A DNA stretch of 64,000 nucleotides from NCBI GenBank assembly GCA_013397435.1, contig VZRG01001036.1, positions 118,532 to 182,531 of the forward strand, in the 5' to 3' direction. Below are positions 25,601-36,638 of the stretch, in pieces (position 1 is the stretch's first letter; each line of letters starts with the position of its first letter). Source of the stretch: Erythrocercus mccallii (lineage: Eukaryota; Chordata; Aves; Passeriformes; Dicruridae). The position numbers were made by a program, and so were the translations under genes. The notes beneath the pieces were generated by a model, which saw nothing but the letters and a program-made list of their open reading frames with translations, was not told the DNA's origin and did no database searches.

Positions 25601-28600
25601 ATTTGTGGTCTTTTAAAGCAAGCCATTTTGATCCAAGTCATCTTTACACGAGTATGACAGTGTCTGTACATTGGGACAAAAATAAATTACGTGGGACCCA
25701 TGAAAAGGAAGAGCTGACGGATGCAGGAGTCTAAAACAAGAAGTGAGAAGAGAAGCCAGCTCCCAGGGGCAGCCATGCCACAGAAAGCAAAGTTTTCTCT
25801 GGATGATGCCCTGGCCCTTACCTTTCTTCCCTGGGCCCTGATGAGGACAGCTGCTGCTCACCAGCTCCTGTACCAGGATGGTCACAGTCCCCTCACCAGC
25901 CCGGAAGGAAGGCCATCAGCAGGGACATAAAAATACAGAAAGAAAAGGAACAATTCCATTTTGGTCCAGGGTCTCACCACTCCCGCTCCTCACAGGCAAC
26001 CCTTTTTCTTTGCACTGGGCATTTTGTACATGTTTGTCTGGGACAACCTGCCCTGAGTGGAGGAGCAGAGGGGCACAGGTGTGTGGAGTCCAACCATACT
26101 GACAATCCTCAGCCATTAACATGGGCAAAATAAACTATCAGGCTGCTTTCTCTTTTTTTTTTCCTCATCTTTTGAAACTGGTAACAAGTAGTATTTTCTA
26201 CTTCTTCTATTCCCTGTGTTGCTGCTGGTTCCACTGAGCTCTCCACACCTCAGCTCTCCAGGGTAGCAGTGCACATGCCCCATTTGGAGGCACTAAAGGG
26301 AGAATTGCTTGGCCAGCATCGCTCTGAGGATGTCTGTCCTGCTCAGGGAGGCTCAGCAGGAGCACTGGAACCTCCTGGCCTGTTCCCATGGGCAGGGAAC
26401 GCTGATAAGCAGGAGTTAATGGGAGTTATTGGTGGCCATGTTCAGCAGCAGCCCAATGGTCCCAGCATTGGCACATTTGAAATACTTTGACCTTTCAGAG
26501 AGCTCTAAGAATAACAGTGATTAAATGTAAACCAGCATGTGGACATGTCCAAATACTGCTGGCCTGAAGGGTGTAATGTAGGAAGCCAGCAAATATGTGT
26601 CTTTGTGTCAGAGTAGCACAGGTCTGTCCCTGCACCACAGTGAGTCTCACCAAGGCCACCAAACCTGAGTGAAGCATGAAATCCAGGTGACAATAGGCAG
26701 TCAGTCGCAAAGAAGCATCTTCCTGGGGGCTGTTGACATTATTATTCTGGATCAAGAAGCAAATCCTACATGTTAGTTACTTAGCAGATGAAGTTACCAT
26801 GCCAACTCATATGCTACCTTTTTTTTTTTTTAAATTATTATTATTGCAAGAGTAGGCAGCACTCCCTTGAGATTTCACAAAAGGGGAGGAAAAATGTCAA
26901 AGTGCCAAGAATATAATGGAATTTCTAGCCTCAACCCTATTTTCCATAGATCTGTTTTTCAGCTTACATCCTGCTCCTTCTCATGGCAGCAGCGAGGCTA
27001 AGCCAAGAGACTCTCTGAATGGTAATTTAGTGGCCAGCCCACGATATTGTGGTGCTACACTCCAGTAATCTGCAGTTCTCTACCCCCGCTTCACACAATT
27101 TTCAGGGAACTAATGCAAGGAGCTGGTGCCAAATGATTGCACAGCCTTCCCCCAACCTCTCTTTGACTTCTCTGCATTTCTTTCTTTGTTCACTGTTTCT
27201 CTTTGCCTTCCCATCTGTCTTCATTCCTCTGCTGAAAGGATTTTTATTTCTGACAGCTATTTTCATTTTTTTCCTCTGTTGTCTTGTGTTCCTTCACAAA
27301 ATGTATTATAATCCTGTCTATTCCCCACTCAGTGCTGCCTCTTCTGCTCTCCATCATCTCTAGGGCCCCTTTGCAGAGTGTAGACCCTCCAGGGGAGCAG
27401 ATGTGGGGGCCACCAGTGGGATGCTGGGAAGCAGGGAATCAGCTGTCCATACCAGTAACAATTTCAAATATGCACTAGTTCAGCCTGAACATGAGAAAAC
27501 CTTTGCCTAGCAGACCTGGAGTGTTAAATCTTCCTGGAGGTAGAGCAAAGTCTCCCTTAATTTAGTGCACTTTGCTTTCTGTCTTGGGTTTAAAAGCCAC
27601 TCAATTGCAAAAAGCATGGGTGCTGTAAGCCTCTCCCAAGGAAAATCCAATGGTGGAGGATGTATGAAAGGAGAGGGGCTGCAGGGAGGAGGCTGGGGGC
27701 AGGATGTGACTGCCAACTTCCCACACCTCTTTGGGAACCTGCGTAGGATTGGTGTGTTGAGGCACAACAAGACTCTTGAGTGTCTACGTAAAGAAGTGGA
27801 TTCAGCTGAGTGCAGCCTCTTCTGGCGGTGCCTGCTGGCACAGTCGGGAGTCCTTGGCACCGCGCTCCGCTGGAGCAGTGCGGGAGCCACTCGTGCCCGG
27901 CGGCTGCTTGTGTCAACATTGCCCTGTGTTTGCTCCACACCCGGTGGAGATGGGGAAGGATGCCTGGCAGGGGCTCTGCAGCTGCGAGGGGACATAGGAG
28001 GGGTCTGGGAACTCGCTATTCTTGTAGCAGACGTGGGCAGGGTGACACCAATCAGCACTGTCAGATCTTGGTCCAGACCTTGCATCCCTTGTAAAAAGAC
28101 ATTGAACCCAGGGTTCGCCTCCACCAAGGGTCAGCCCCACCTCCTAACAAGCAGAAGCACTATACCTGCACTAGTTTCACAACCTATTTTCTTTAAGACC
28201 TCTATGTGGACCAGAAAAACGGGGCACAGACATTTGTCCCAAGTAATGGTTCTTTCACAACTCGCCTTGCATGGCTTTATCCTGCTTATCTGGCCACAGT
28301 CCGGGCCAGTAAAGTTCAAGGATGTGATACGGGTTGTGACTCAGCAGCTGGCTTGTGATCAGAACCAAACAGGATGCATTAATTTGTCCTGGTCAACATC
28401 CATGGCCAAGTCCTGCTTTTTATCTTACTGAGGGATCTTGGCTATTGACCATTGTATTCAAATGCTGTCAGGTGCACCAGCCATTCAGAGGTGCTCCTCA
28501 GTTGCTGACAGACAACACAGCAGGTAAATATGAATAATTATTGCAGTTCTAACTTTATACCATGAATTCTGATGCTTGGCTTTTCAAAGTCAAGTTTTAC

Positions 28601-31600
28601 ACATCTGTTTGACTTTTTCTGTTGCCACTGGACTCCACAACATGTGGAAGCCTGACTCAGCAATCTGTAATGGGACTTCCCAAAAGTTTCCAGTGTCTGG
28701 CAGCTATGCTCCCACCAAAGCTGCTGGACATGAGGAAAAGCCATACTAATTTCATGCCACCTACTCCTCAAAGATATAAAAAATACTTTGGAAGTATCAA
28801 GCTGAAGCAGAAGCAGTCAGACTTTGGGGAGGCTGCTCCCAGGGAGCATGTATCCCCATGTATCAGTGCTGCTGAAAACATGGAGAGATTGGATGCTGTG
28901 ATTCAATAAATTACACCAGGGCAATTACTGGTTTGCACATAATGACCTGAGTCATGGCTTGTGGGGGAGATTATTGTCATCTCAGCGCAGTGCCATAGCA
29001 CCGTGGGTTGTACAAGGTGATGCAGTTGTGTAGTAAATCCGAAACCAAACTGCACTTGCACTGAGTAACTCAGAGCCCACAACCGCAGCTTGAGCGAAGC
29101 GTGAATTGCATGTCAGGATATGATGGTGAAAAAAGCCAACAAAAGCCAAATACGAAAGGAACAGAGAAACTAAGTAAGGAAAATCAGAAAGTCTCATTGT
29201 TTGTATTCTTTCAATCTGATAAAAGTCAATAATATATTAGAGACAAGTGTTTAATAGGTCAAAGAAGAGATGACTGACGTCGGCAACGTGATACAAAGAT
29301 AATCACCACAAGGCCAAATTTTCTAAACATCAGTCTAGCAGATGAGGCCAGAGAGACCATTAAAATGCAGGAGACAAAATGTGCCATAGCCACAGAAGCA
29401 ACACAAATTTGGCCTCATTTTTTAGCAGGCTGGAGAAGATATTTGTGCTACAACTTAAAATGTGATTTACTGCTCCTGTTGCTATTTTGCAATCATAGAG
29501 AGGGAGGATTTACACACCTTAATGTAATTTTCTCTCATCCTCATTCACACCTTCCAAGAAAATGTGTCTCAAATAGCTGATTAGAAAACAATGCAGAAAA
29601 GTCAATGCCCTTGGAGTCTGGTTAATTTAAACACATCTATGTTTGCTGTTCTGGAGGACTGCTACATAGGGAATAAAATCCAAATTCCTGCATGAGGGAG
29701 GACTGAAGCCTGACTCAGAGCAAAGCTCTGTGGTTCCAGCATGCCTGCCAGGCACTGCCCTGGGAGGATGGTGCCAGTGTCCCTTTTGGAGCCAACAAAG
29801 CAGTCCCTGGTGCAACGCCAGGCAGCCACCTCTAACTGGGCAACATTGTACATATGTGGGTAAGGGTCTGGCTGCCAAGGTGTGCTTGCATGATGGGGGA
29901 CATCATGGCAAAGAGGACACCAGGCATCACCTGCCACCTCCTGCTGGTCAGTTTTAACCACAGAATGGAAGTAAAAAATGGTGAGGGGCAGGAAAGATCA
30001 GGCAAGATTTCATGTAAAACACTTTAAAAAACCCAAAACAAAGCAATAAAACAACACAAAACATTGAAAAATTTAAAATTCATTTGGATCATAAATTGCT
30101 TTCTGCCCTTCCGCCATCAGATTCCGCAGTGTGGCTGCTGGTCTGGAAAATCAGGACAGAGATATGTCCCCCAGCATGGCAGCAGCCTGCCATGGGTACT
30201 GCAGCTCCCTCTGGGACTGCCCAGCTCCAAGGTGTCCATCTGCATGGCCAAGGCAGAGCTCTGCAGTGCTGCTCAGTGCGTGGGATGAGTGTTTGAAGCA
30301 GCTGGGTGCTCAGGAAGGAGCTGCTGCTTCCCTGCGGGGAGAAAGGAAAAAGTCTCCCTCTGGGAAGGGATGTTGCTGACAGCCACCAGGAGCCAGGAAC
30401 TCATGTGGGGCTCCATAAAAACAGTCAGAGAGCTCAACTCACCGTCCTCTGATGAGCTCCAAATTATTTTTTAAATTATTCTTTCTTTCCTGTAGTGGCA
30501 GTGGAAAAGCCATGTGACACTGGCAGCACTGAGAAGCAGCCAAGAGTCCCAGGCTCTGGGCTGGGGACCCCACCCCTGGGGTGGTATGGGTGCTGTGCCC
30601 ACAGCAACGTGCTCAGCAAGGACACAGGCACCACTGCAAACTGCAGGGCTGGCTTCAGGACAGTGCCCAAGCAGTGGGAACAGAGCTCCCTGGAGAGCCC
30701 AGCTCCGTGGTGGCACAGCTGAGAGGGTACTATTGACAAAGCACTGAGAGCTCCATCCATCTTCCAGCTTTCCAACCCACACCAGACTCTCCAGCACACC
30801 CTCCTCAGCTCTACAGAAGCAAGCTTGCCTCAGTTCTAGGAGGGATGTGAACTGGAGTTTTCTGCATACCAAGGCTGTGCTGTGACTTGTAGAGCATGTC
30901 GTGTCCTCAAAACAGTGTCGGTAGCATCAGGTCAAATTAAACTACATTTGCTGGTAAAAGAGAGAGGTTGACAGGGTTTGCCCAGCTAGGAGGTGGTGCA
31001 GATAATGCTAATTGCTCAATCCCTATGTGCCACAGCACGTTTGACGCCGCAGGAACCTCACAAACATGGCCTGGAGGAATTTTCTATGGGCTTGGGGATA
31101 AAGCCACGGCTGTGTTGCCTTGAAGTTTGACCCCACCTCAGCAGAGGGGTATAGAGTGGTCCAAGGCTCTGTTGGGAATGAGGACTAGGAGACCAGTAGG
31201 GTCTGGGCTGTCAGGTCCCCAAGGAATGTGGGTCTCTGCAATCTCTACCTTTTACTCTCATGCCTCTGCAAGCACTGGATTTCATCCTTTTTCCACAGGG
31301 AAAAAGTTGAGCCTTAAGTTTGCATTGTGTTTTGCTTCCATTACTGCAGATTTGTTGGGCAGAGTCAGACTGACTTTCAGTGACTTCCAGACATAGAGCA
31401 GAAGATGTCTCATGAACACTATTAAGAGAGTAAAATAAATGATTTTGTGCTTTAATCCTCACTCTGCTGACACTAGAGCATTGCAGAAGGAAAGAAGCAG
31501 AGAGAAACACTACTGGAGGGTGAAATGTTTACTGCAAGAGTTGGAATGAGGGGAGATGGGATATCCTGGGGTCCTTTGCTGTCTCCTGCATAGACACACA

Positions 31601-31859
31601 TGCATGAACACAACCATCTCTCTGCAAGCACACGCAGACAGGTTACAACTACAGCAGGCATTTGTGTGATGTAGTGGCACGTGGAGGTAGGGAAAAACTG
31701 TAAATCTGAAGCCTTTGTTTCCCAAATTGGAAGAAAGTCAGTTTTGTCTCCTCAGGTCCAACACTGCCTCACTGATTTTTGATGCTGGAGCAGATAGAGG
31801 CAATTAAGCAGATCTTTTACTTTCAGGTTCTGGTTCCAGCATTGCAAGATTTTTGCAAG
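25601..31859. other. Intergenic; unknown long frame and minor GC patches
   Basis: Apart from the frame at 27616-28431 nothing stands out. The region has T-runs near 26150 and 26820 and an ATT-repeat at about 26833-26845. Confidence 0.6.
27616..28431 (+). other. Long ATG-initiated open frame of unknown meaning (271 codons)
   Basis: From the ATG at 27616 the frame stays open to the TGA region at 28431. The composition (Cys, Trp, Arg, Ser scattered, no repeat or hydrophobic periodicity) is like random translation, no domain is recognised, and a 206-codon frame runs on the other strand through the same DNA. A small CpG-rich patch lies within (about 27830-27960). Probably non-coding, but longer than expected by chance in sequence of this composition. 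Confidence 0.25.
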
Positions 31860-32640
31860 AGCACCCTGGGAGCCGGGACACCCACACATCCCAGCGGGAG
31901 CTGTGCCCTCCCAGCGGCACGAACCCCGCGGCGGAGGGAAGCGCACCCCCAGGCAGCTTCTCCTTGTTTCACCCTGCATAAACCCCAAGCTTCCCGCTGA
32001 CATACTCACGCAGTCAGCCCAGCACTGCAGAATTACATCTGCTCCGCTTGCCTCCTCGTTATTTCCCCTGGGGAAATGGGATGTATGGGCTTTCTTAAAG
32101 GGCCGCACGGCACACGCAAACCCATCGGGGTGTGCGCCGGAGCCGGCTTTGGCGTGACCGCCTGCGACACCTGCGGGGTTCACGGGCGGGGAATCGCTGC
32201 CGCCGGCTCCCGGCGCCGGAGGAAGGGCAGGCACGGCCGGGGATGGGCGCACAGGGGCGGCCGAGCGGTTTGCAGGGTGTTTGCCGAGGCAGCGATGCCG
32301 GAGGAGCCGGGCTGCTGCCGCCCAGCGGGAGCAGAGGTGTGGGAGCCCCTGGGTGGCCGTGAGGCACGGCCAGGGAGGGCAGTGCGAGTGGCCGCGCTCC
32401 CCACAAGCAGCCAGCCCCTCTTTGGCAGCAGGGTGGCCCACGGCCCCCAAAAGCCAGTCCCCACGGGGGTGCCTGCACACGAGTGGGCTTCCCCTGCAGC
32501 TGGAACTCGATGGAGACGCGGCATCTGGCTGGCACTGGCAGCCTCTCCAGTGGCAAAAGTGCTGCTGTGTGCCGCCCTTGCACCATTTCTGCGGGAGCCA
32601 CGAGGAGCGGGGACACAGCCCACCAGCACACATGTGTTCC
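31860..32640. promoter_or_regulatory. CpG island, candidate promoter
   Basis: The most CpG-dense part of the window, densest at 32095-32400, with two canonical GC boxes (GGGCGGGG at 32184, GGGGCGG at 32254) and no TATA box in the usual place. Long overlapping frames occur on both strands, as expected for GC-rich DNA without stops, and none resembles a known protein. It may hold the start of EXOC3L4 (about 8 kb upstream of the first coding exon on the same strand side), or of an unknown non-coding transcript. The link to EXOC3L4 is inference. Confidence 0.5.
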
Positions 32641-35600
32641 TGTTGCTGCTTTTAACCAAATAAGACCCTACAAAATGGAAGATGGCATTTTTGCAGCAGC
32701 ACCAGTTATGCTGCTGCAATTAGGGATCCATTATAGGCCCCCACACCAAAAGGTTTCAACACATGGCTGTATAAATCCCCTTGGACTGGGTAAGAAAAAC
32801 ACTGCCAGTCAACTGGCCCGCTTGAAAGGACAAGCTGGACTGACAGACACCTGTCAGGGCTGAGTGCTTTGGGGCTACTCAAATTATATACCTGCACCAC
32901 CTGACTGCCACAATGACGTGCAGTTTCCCACCTATCTCCTTGGCAGCTGCCCACACTCCTACTGCTCCAGGGGATTCTGGCAGTGTTTTCTACTGGTCTC
33001 CAGTTTTCCATAGGGATTACGCATTTATTGAAATAAAGGAAAAGCTCCTAGGATTGTTTTACAATAGCATCATTAGACGCTAGATTCCAGTCATCCAGAA
33101 GAGATGCCCAGTGTTTTGCAGCAGTAGGAGCAAGGGTTTGCAAACAGTCTAATAACAGGTTAGGAGCTACTGCCTTTGTTGGCTTAATAGCCAGTTATGG
33201 CTTAACCAGTTCACTCTGAACAAAATGACATTGTGATTTCTGCACCAACTGGTTCCACCCACCCCACCATCACATGGTGGGGAAATGATGTCCAGCTCTC
33301 TCCACATGATGGGAAAGATTCTGAGGGTCAGACTGATGGACTGCACATGAAATAGTCTGGAGCAAATCAACCAAAAAAGAGTGACTGGGGTCTAATTCTT
33401 GCTCTGAGCGTGGCGTGGTTATAAAACCTTCAGCTGCCTCACAGAGATGAGGCCCCTCTGCCATCATCGACCACCCACCCTCATAGGGGCAGCTCCTTAA
33501 GTGAATTATCTCTGCAATGATGAGCCCCTGCATTATTAGCACAATAGCACTCATTAGCACAATGGATTTGAGCAGTTTCAGCAGATTTATGGGTTTAGGG
33601 TTTATGGAGTCATTGATATGTGAATTAAGCATTGACTGACTGAGACTAACTCTTCAAAAGGAGTCATTATAATCTCTATAGAAATACAATGATTACAGTG
33701 ACAACATCTTCAATGAAACTTCAAAAACACTCATTTTTAAAAAGTGGTACAGAAGTATATATTTAAATAAAGCACTAGTTCTTAGTTTTTCCCATCCATC
33801 AAAGGTAAAGAAAATTCAGATTTCCAGAGGTCAGGCTTCATCCAGGGAGATGTTCAGTAAAAGTTACTTCCTACTTCCCTGGGGCATTGCTCGCACTGGT
33901 GTAGGCAATAAAAAGGTATGATACAGGAACTCTTCAGCACTGGAAGAAAGCCAGGGACTCAAAGTGTTATACAGATAAGAACCAGCCTACACCTTTCCTC
34001 CCTCTACCAAATCAAGCATGGGATTAACCTGGAGAAAGTTCAGCCAGGAAAAGGCCAAACAGGTTTTTCCCAAGGTTCCGCTGGTCTTTCTCAAGGTCCT
34101 TGTGCTTTAGATTGTCCTGCAGCAATGTGGCAAACAAATGTTAACCTGCCTTTGGTAAAGATTTTGAGCGCTGTAGAGTGGAAATATTGGTGCAGTAAAG
34201 CAAAACCCTGCAAAGGAGAAGCACAGGCTCCTGTTTTATGCAACATCCTCGTCATCTGCAGCAGAGGCAGTGCTGAGCTCCCAGCTCAGTCCTTGGCCTC
34301 AATGACACATTTTCAACAGCAGGCATCTAGCTGTGGTGACAGGCACAGCAGGCAGGTGCCTTGGCTCCAGAAGTGGTCTGCTCTTAGTCACCTAATTTAA
34401 ATGACAGAGTAGTCTAACTTTTCTTGAATTGCTCAGCAGGGCTTTATTCCTGTTCAAAGGCTGCTATCCGCTGGGAACATTCAGCCCTAGCCAGCTCCAA
34501 GGGGAAACCCTCACTAAGTTAAATTTGATGGCCCATCTCCAGGAGATGGGTCTGGTTACCCCCTCCTCTTTTGGACATCACACTCCAACCCACTGAAGCC
34601 AGTGGAGTCACACCACAGTGAAAAGCTGTTGCAGCGGGCTGGTTTTTTTAGCAAAGTGTAGGGTGAATTAAGAGCAGAAGCACAATCACATAGATAATCC
34701 ACTGTCAGTGTCATGCGCAAAGAACTTCTGCTCTTTGAGTTCTGGTTTGGCAGCTCCTGTGATGAGAGGGATGAGGGGACTCTGCTCAGTAGGACACTGC
34801 AGCTTCCTCTTGAAGCCAGTGAGCTGTGACATTTCAGTCTCCAGGCTGGGGTGATGGACTCCACCCTGGTCCTGCTGATGGTCACTGAAAAGTAATGGGC
34901 TACAGAGCGCACAACCTGCACAACCAGTTTTTAGCAATTACCATCCATCTACTCATCAGCTCACAGCAATCACAAACAAGCAGAAGGAAATGCTCAGCCA
35001 GCACCACCACAGTGCATCCCTGGTGCACCAGCTGAGCATCCCCAGGAGCAGAGCTGCCAGGCTGGGGGAGCACACGGGCACTGCCCCACACCTGGCTGTG
35101 CCATGCAGCTTTGGGGCCAGTGGGGGCTGGTCTGTGCCTGCTGGCAAAATGTACTTGTGGGGCTGTTGCAGCAAGAATCAGGAGAGTGGGGAAGCCTGTC
35201 TCCCAGCCCTACCATTCCTGTTGGGCTCACATGAATCCTGGCATGCTTCAGCACAGCTGGCATAACACACATGGCTGGTGGCTTGCTGAAAGTGTTAAAA
35301 TAATTTCACTCCAAAAGAAGAAAACCAGTATGAGAGATTCTGCTTGAACAGGCCTGTTGCAGACCTTTCTAGGAGGAGAGGAAGGAAAACTTTGATGCTT
35401 ATCCTTCAAAAGCACCTAGGATGGAGTCTCACAGCAGTGGCAGCTCTCATGGAAAATCCTCCTGGGCCACCTTTCTGGAACAAAATGAGCACTTGTGATT
35501 TTGTTCCCTGGTGTGATATATACTAGTTCAAGTGGTCTCCTCCCATGGCTACACAGGAACAGAGTAGGACACCATCCTTAGGTCTGGAGCACATCCTCTC

Positions 35601-36207
35601 CCAGATGTGGTAACACTCCTGTGTTTTGCAGAAATGCACCTTCCAAATTCTTCCACTCAAACCTGGGGGCCAGCATCCTTTCTGTAAAAGCCAGCCTCCA
35701 AATCACAACCTGCTTCTTTCCTACAAATAGACTTTGCAGCTTAAGGCTCAAACCTCACTCAACCTAAAAGCAGAAAGAAAAATATTTCAGGTGAAACAAT
35801 ATCTCTCATTTCCCTGCAAACCACCCCTCAGGAGGAAATGGCTGCATAGGCATGTGCAGCCTCTGAGCAAGTCTTTGCCTCATCCATCATCGCTGATGCT
35901 GTTAAAAATATCAAGCCTCTCTGCTGCAATAAATCACTGCAGCTCTGAGGTCTTCTCCACCCACACAGGCTGAGATTTCAAATGAAACCTGCAGAAAAGG
36001 AGTGGGTCACAGCACACCCCATCAGGGCTGTGCCAGCTGGGTTGCCGAGGCTGTGGGGGGCATTCAGCGCAGCTTTCTGAACCTGCATCATAGCAGTATT
36101 CCCCTGGAGCCTCAGCAATATGGTTTTTTCCTGTCCTTTGGAGCTGATGAAAACCTCAGTGCTGTGGAGGGAATTGCAGGACCCTCCTAAACCACTCTCC
36201 CTGCCCC
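32641..36207. other. Intergenic, nothing recognised
   Basis: Between the CpG island and the LTR; short frames on both strands, no exon or repeat recognised. An untranslated EXOC3L4 exon could lie here but cannot be seen. Confidence 0.6.
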
Positions 36208-36211
36208 TCAC
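36208..36211. repeat. Left target-site duplication TCAC of the LTR
   Basis: TCAC directly precedes the LTR's TGTTAG; the same four bases follow its right end at 36635-36638. Four bases can match by chance, but the positions agree with the TG/CA termini. Confidence 0.65.
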
Positions 36212-36634
36212 TGTTAGCGTCGGCCGGAAAACATATAACCACACAGAGGCAATTATATGTGGTGCTTTATTGAGCGCGCGGGAGCATGGGGGTCTAAGAC
36301 CCAAATCTCATGCTCGCTGGATGTACAAATGCTTATGATTCTTATAGCCTGATACATGCGTAGTTCATACGTAAATTAATACCTTACTCAATATTTTCCT
36401 TAAATAATAATTAGCTGATTCTGGTTACTATTACAAAATCATACTTCCCTCCCTTCTCTGATTTAGTGCGTAGTTTTAGGTTACACTCGGTTTGGTAAAG
36501 ACAATCCCCTTTAATTATCCCGGATCTGGCTACAGTAAAGCTGAGATTTTATTCCAAGATCTGGTCATCTTGTACTCTGTTCTAGCTACCACTACTTTTA
36601 CAATTTCAGAAAGGATTTTAACCCTATACTATCA
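36212..36634 (-). mobile_element. Solo LTR of an endogenous retrovirus, minus strand
   Basis: The plus strand starts TGTTAG and ends ACTATCA, so the element reads TGATAG...CTAACA, an almost perfect 6-bp terminal inverted repeat. It is flanked by TCAC on both sides (36208-36211 and 36635-36638), a 4-bp target duplication as seen for gammaretrovirus-like (ERV1) elements. On the minus strand it shows a TATA-type motif (CTATAA, 36342-36347), then a strong hairpin (36282-36315), then AATAAA (36266-36271), the usual U3-R-U5 order with a short U5. No internal retroviral genes lie beside it, so it is a solo LTR. The ERV1 assignment is inference. Confidence 0.82.
36282..36315 (-). promoter_or_regulatory. 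Hairpin in the LTR R region
   Basis: Inner stem GGGTCT (36290-36295) pairs with AGACCC (36297-36302); outer stem GAGCATG (36282-36288) pairs with CATGCTC (36309-36315). On the minus strand the hairpin falls about 30 bases after the TATA motif, near the predicted cap site, and just before AATAAA. Confidence 0.75.
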
Positions 36635-36638
36635 TCAC
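36635..36638. repeat. Right target-site duplication TCAC of the LTR
   Basis: Directly follows ACTATCA, the LTR's other end. Confidence 0.65.

Noticed and set aside
31752..32633. 293-codon minus-strand frame and several plus-strand frames through the CpG island
   Set aside because: The frames overlap on both strands in GC-rich DNA with few stop codons; composition is Arg/Ala/Pro/Gly/Cys-rich without domain or splice support.
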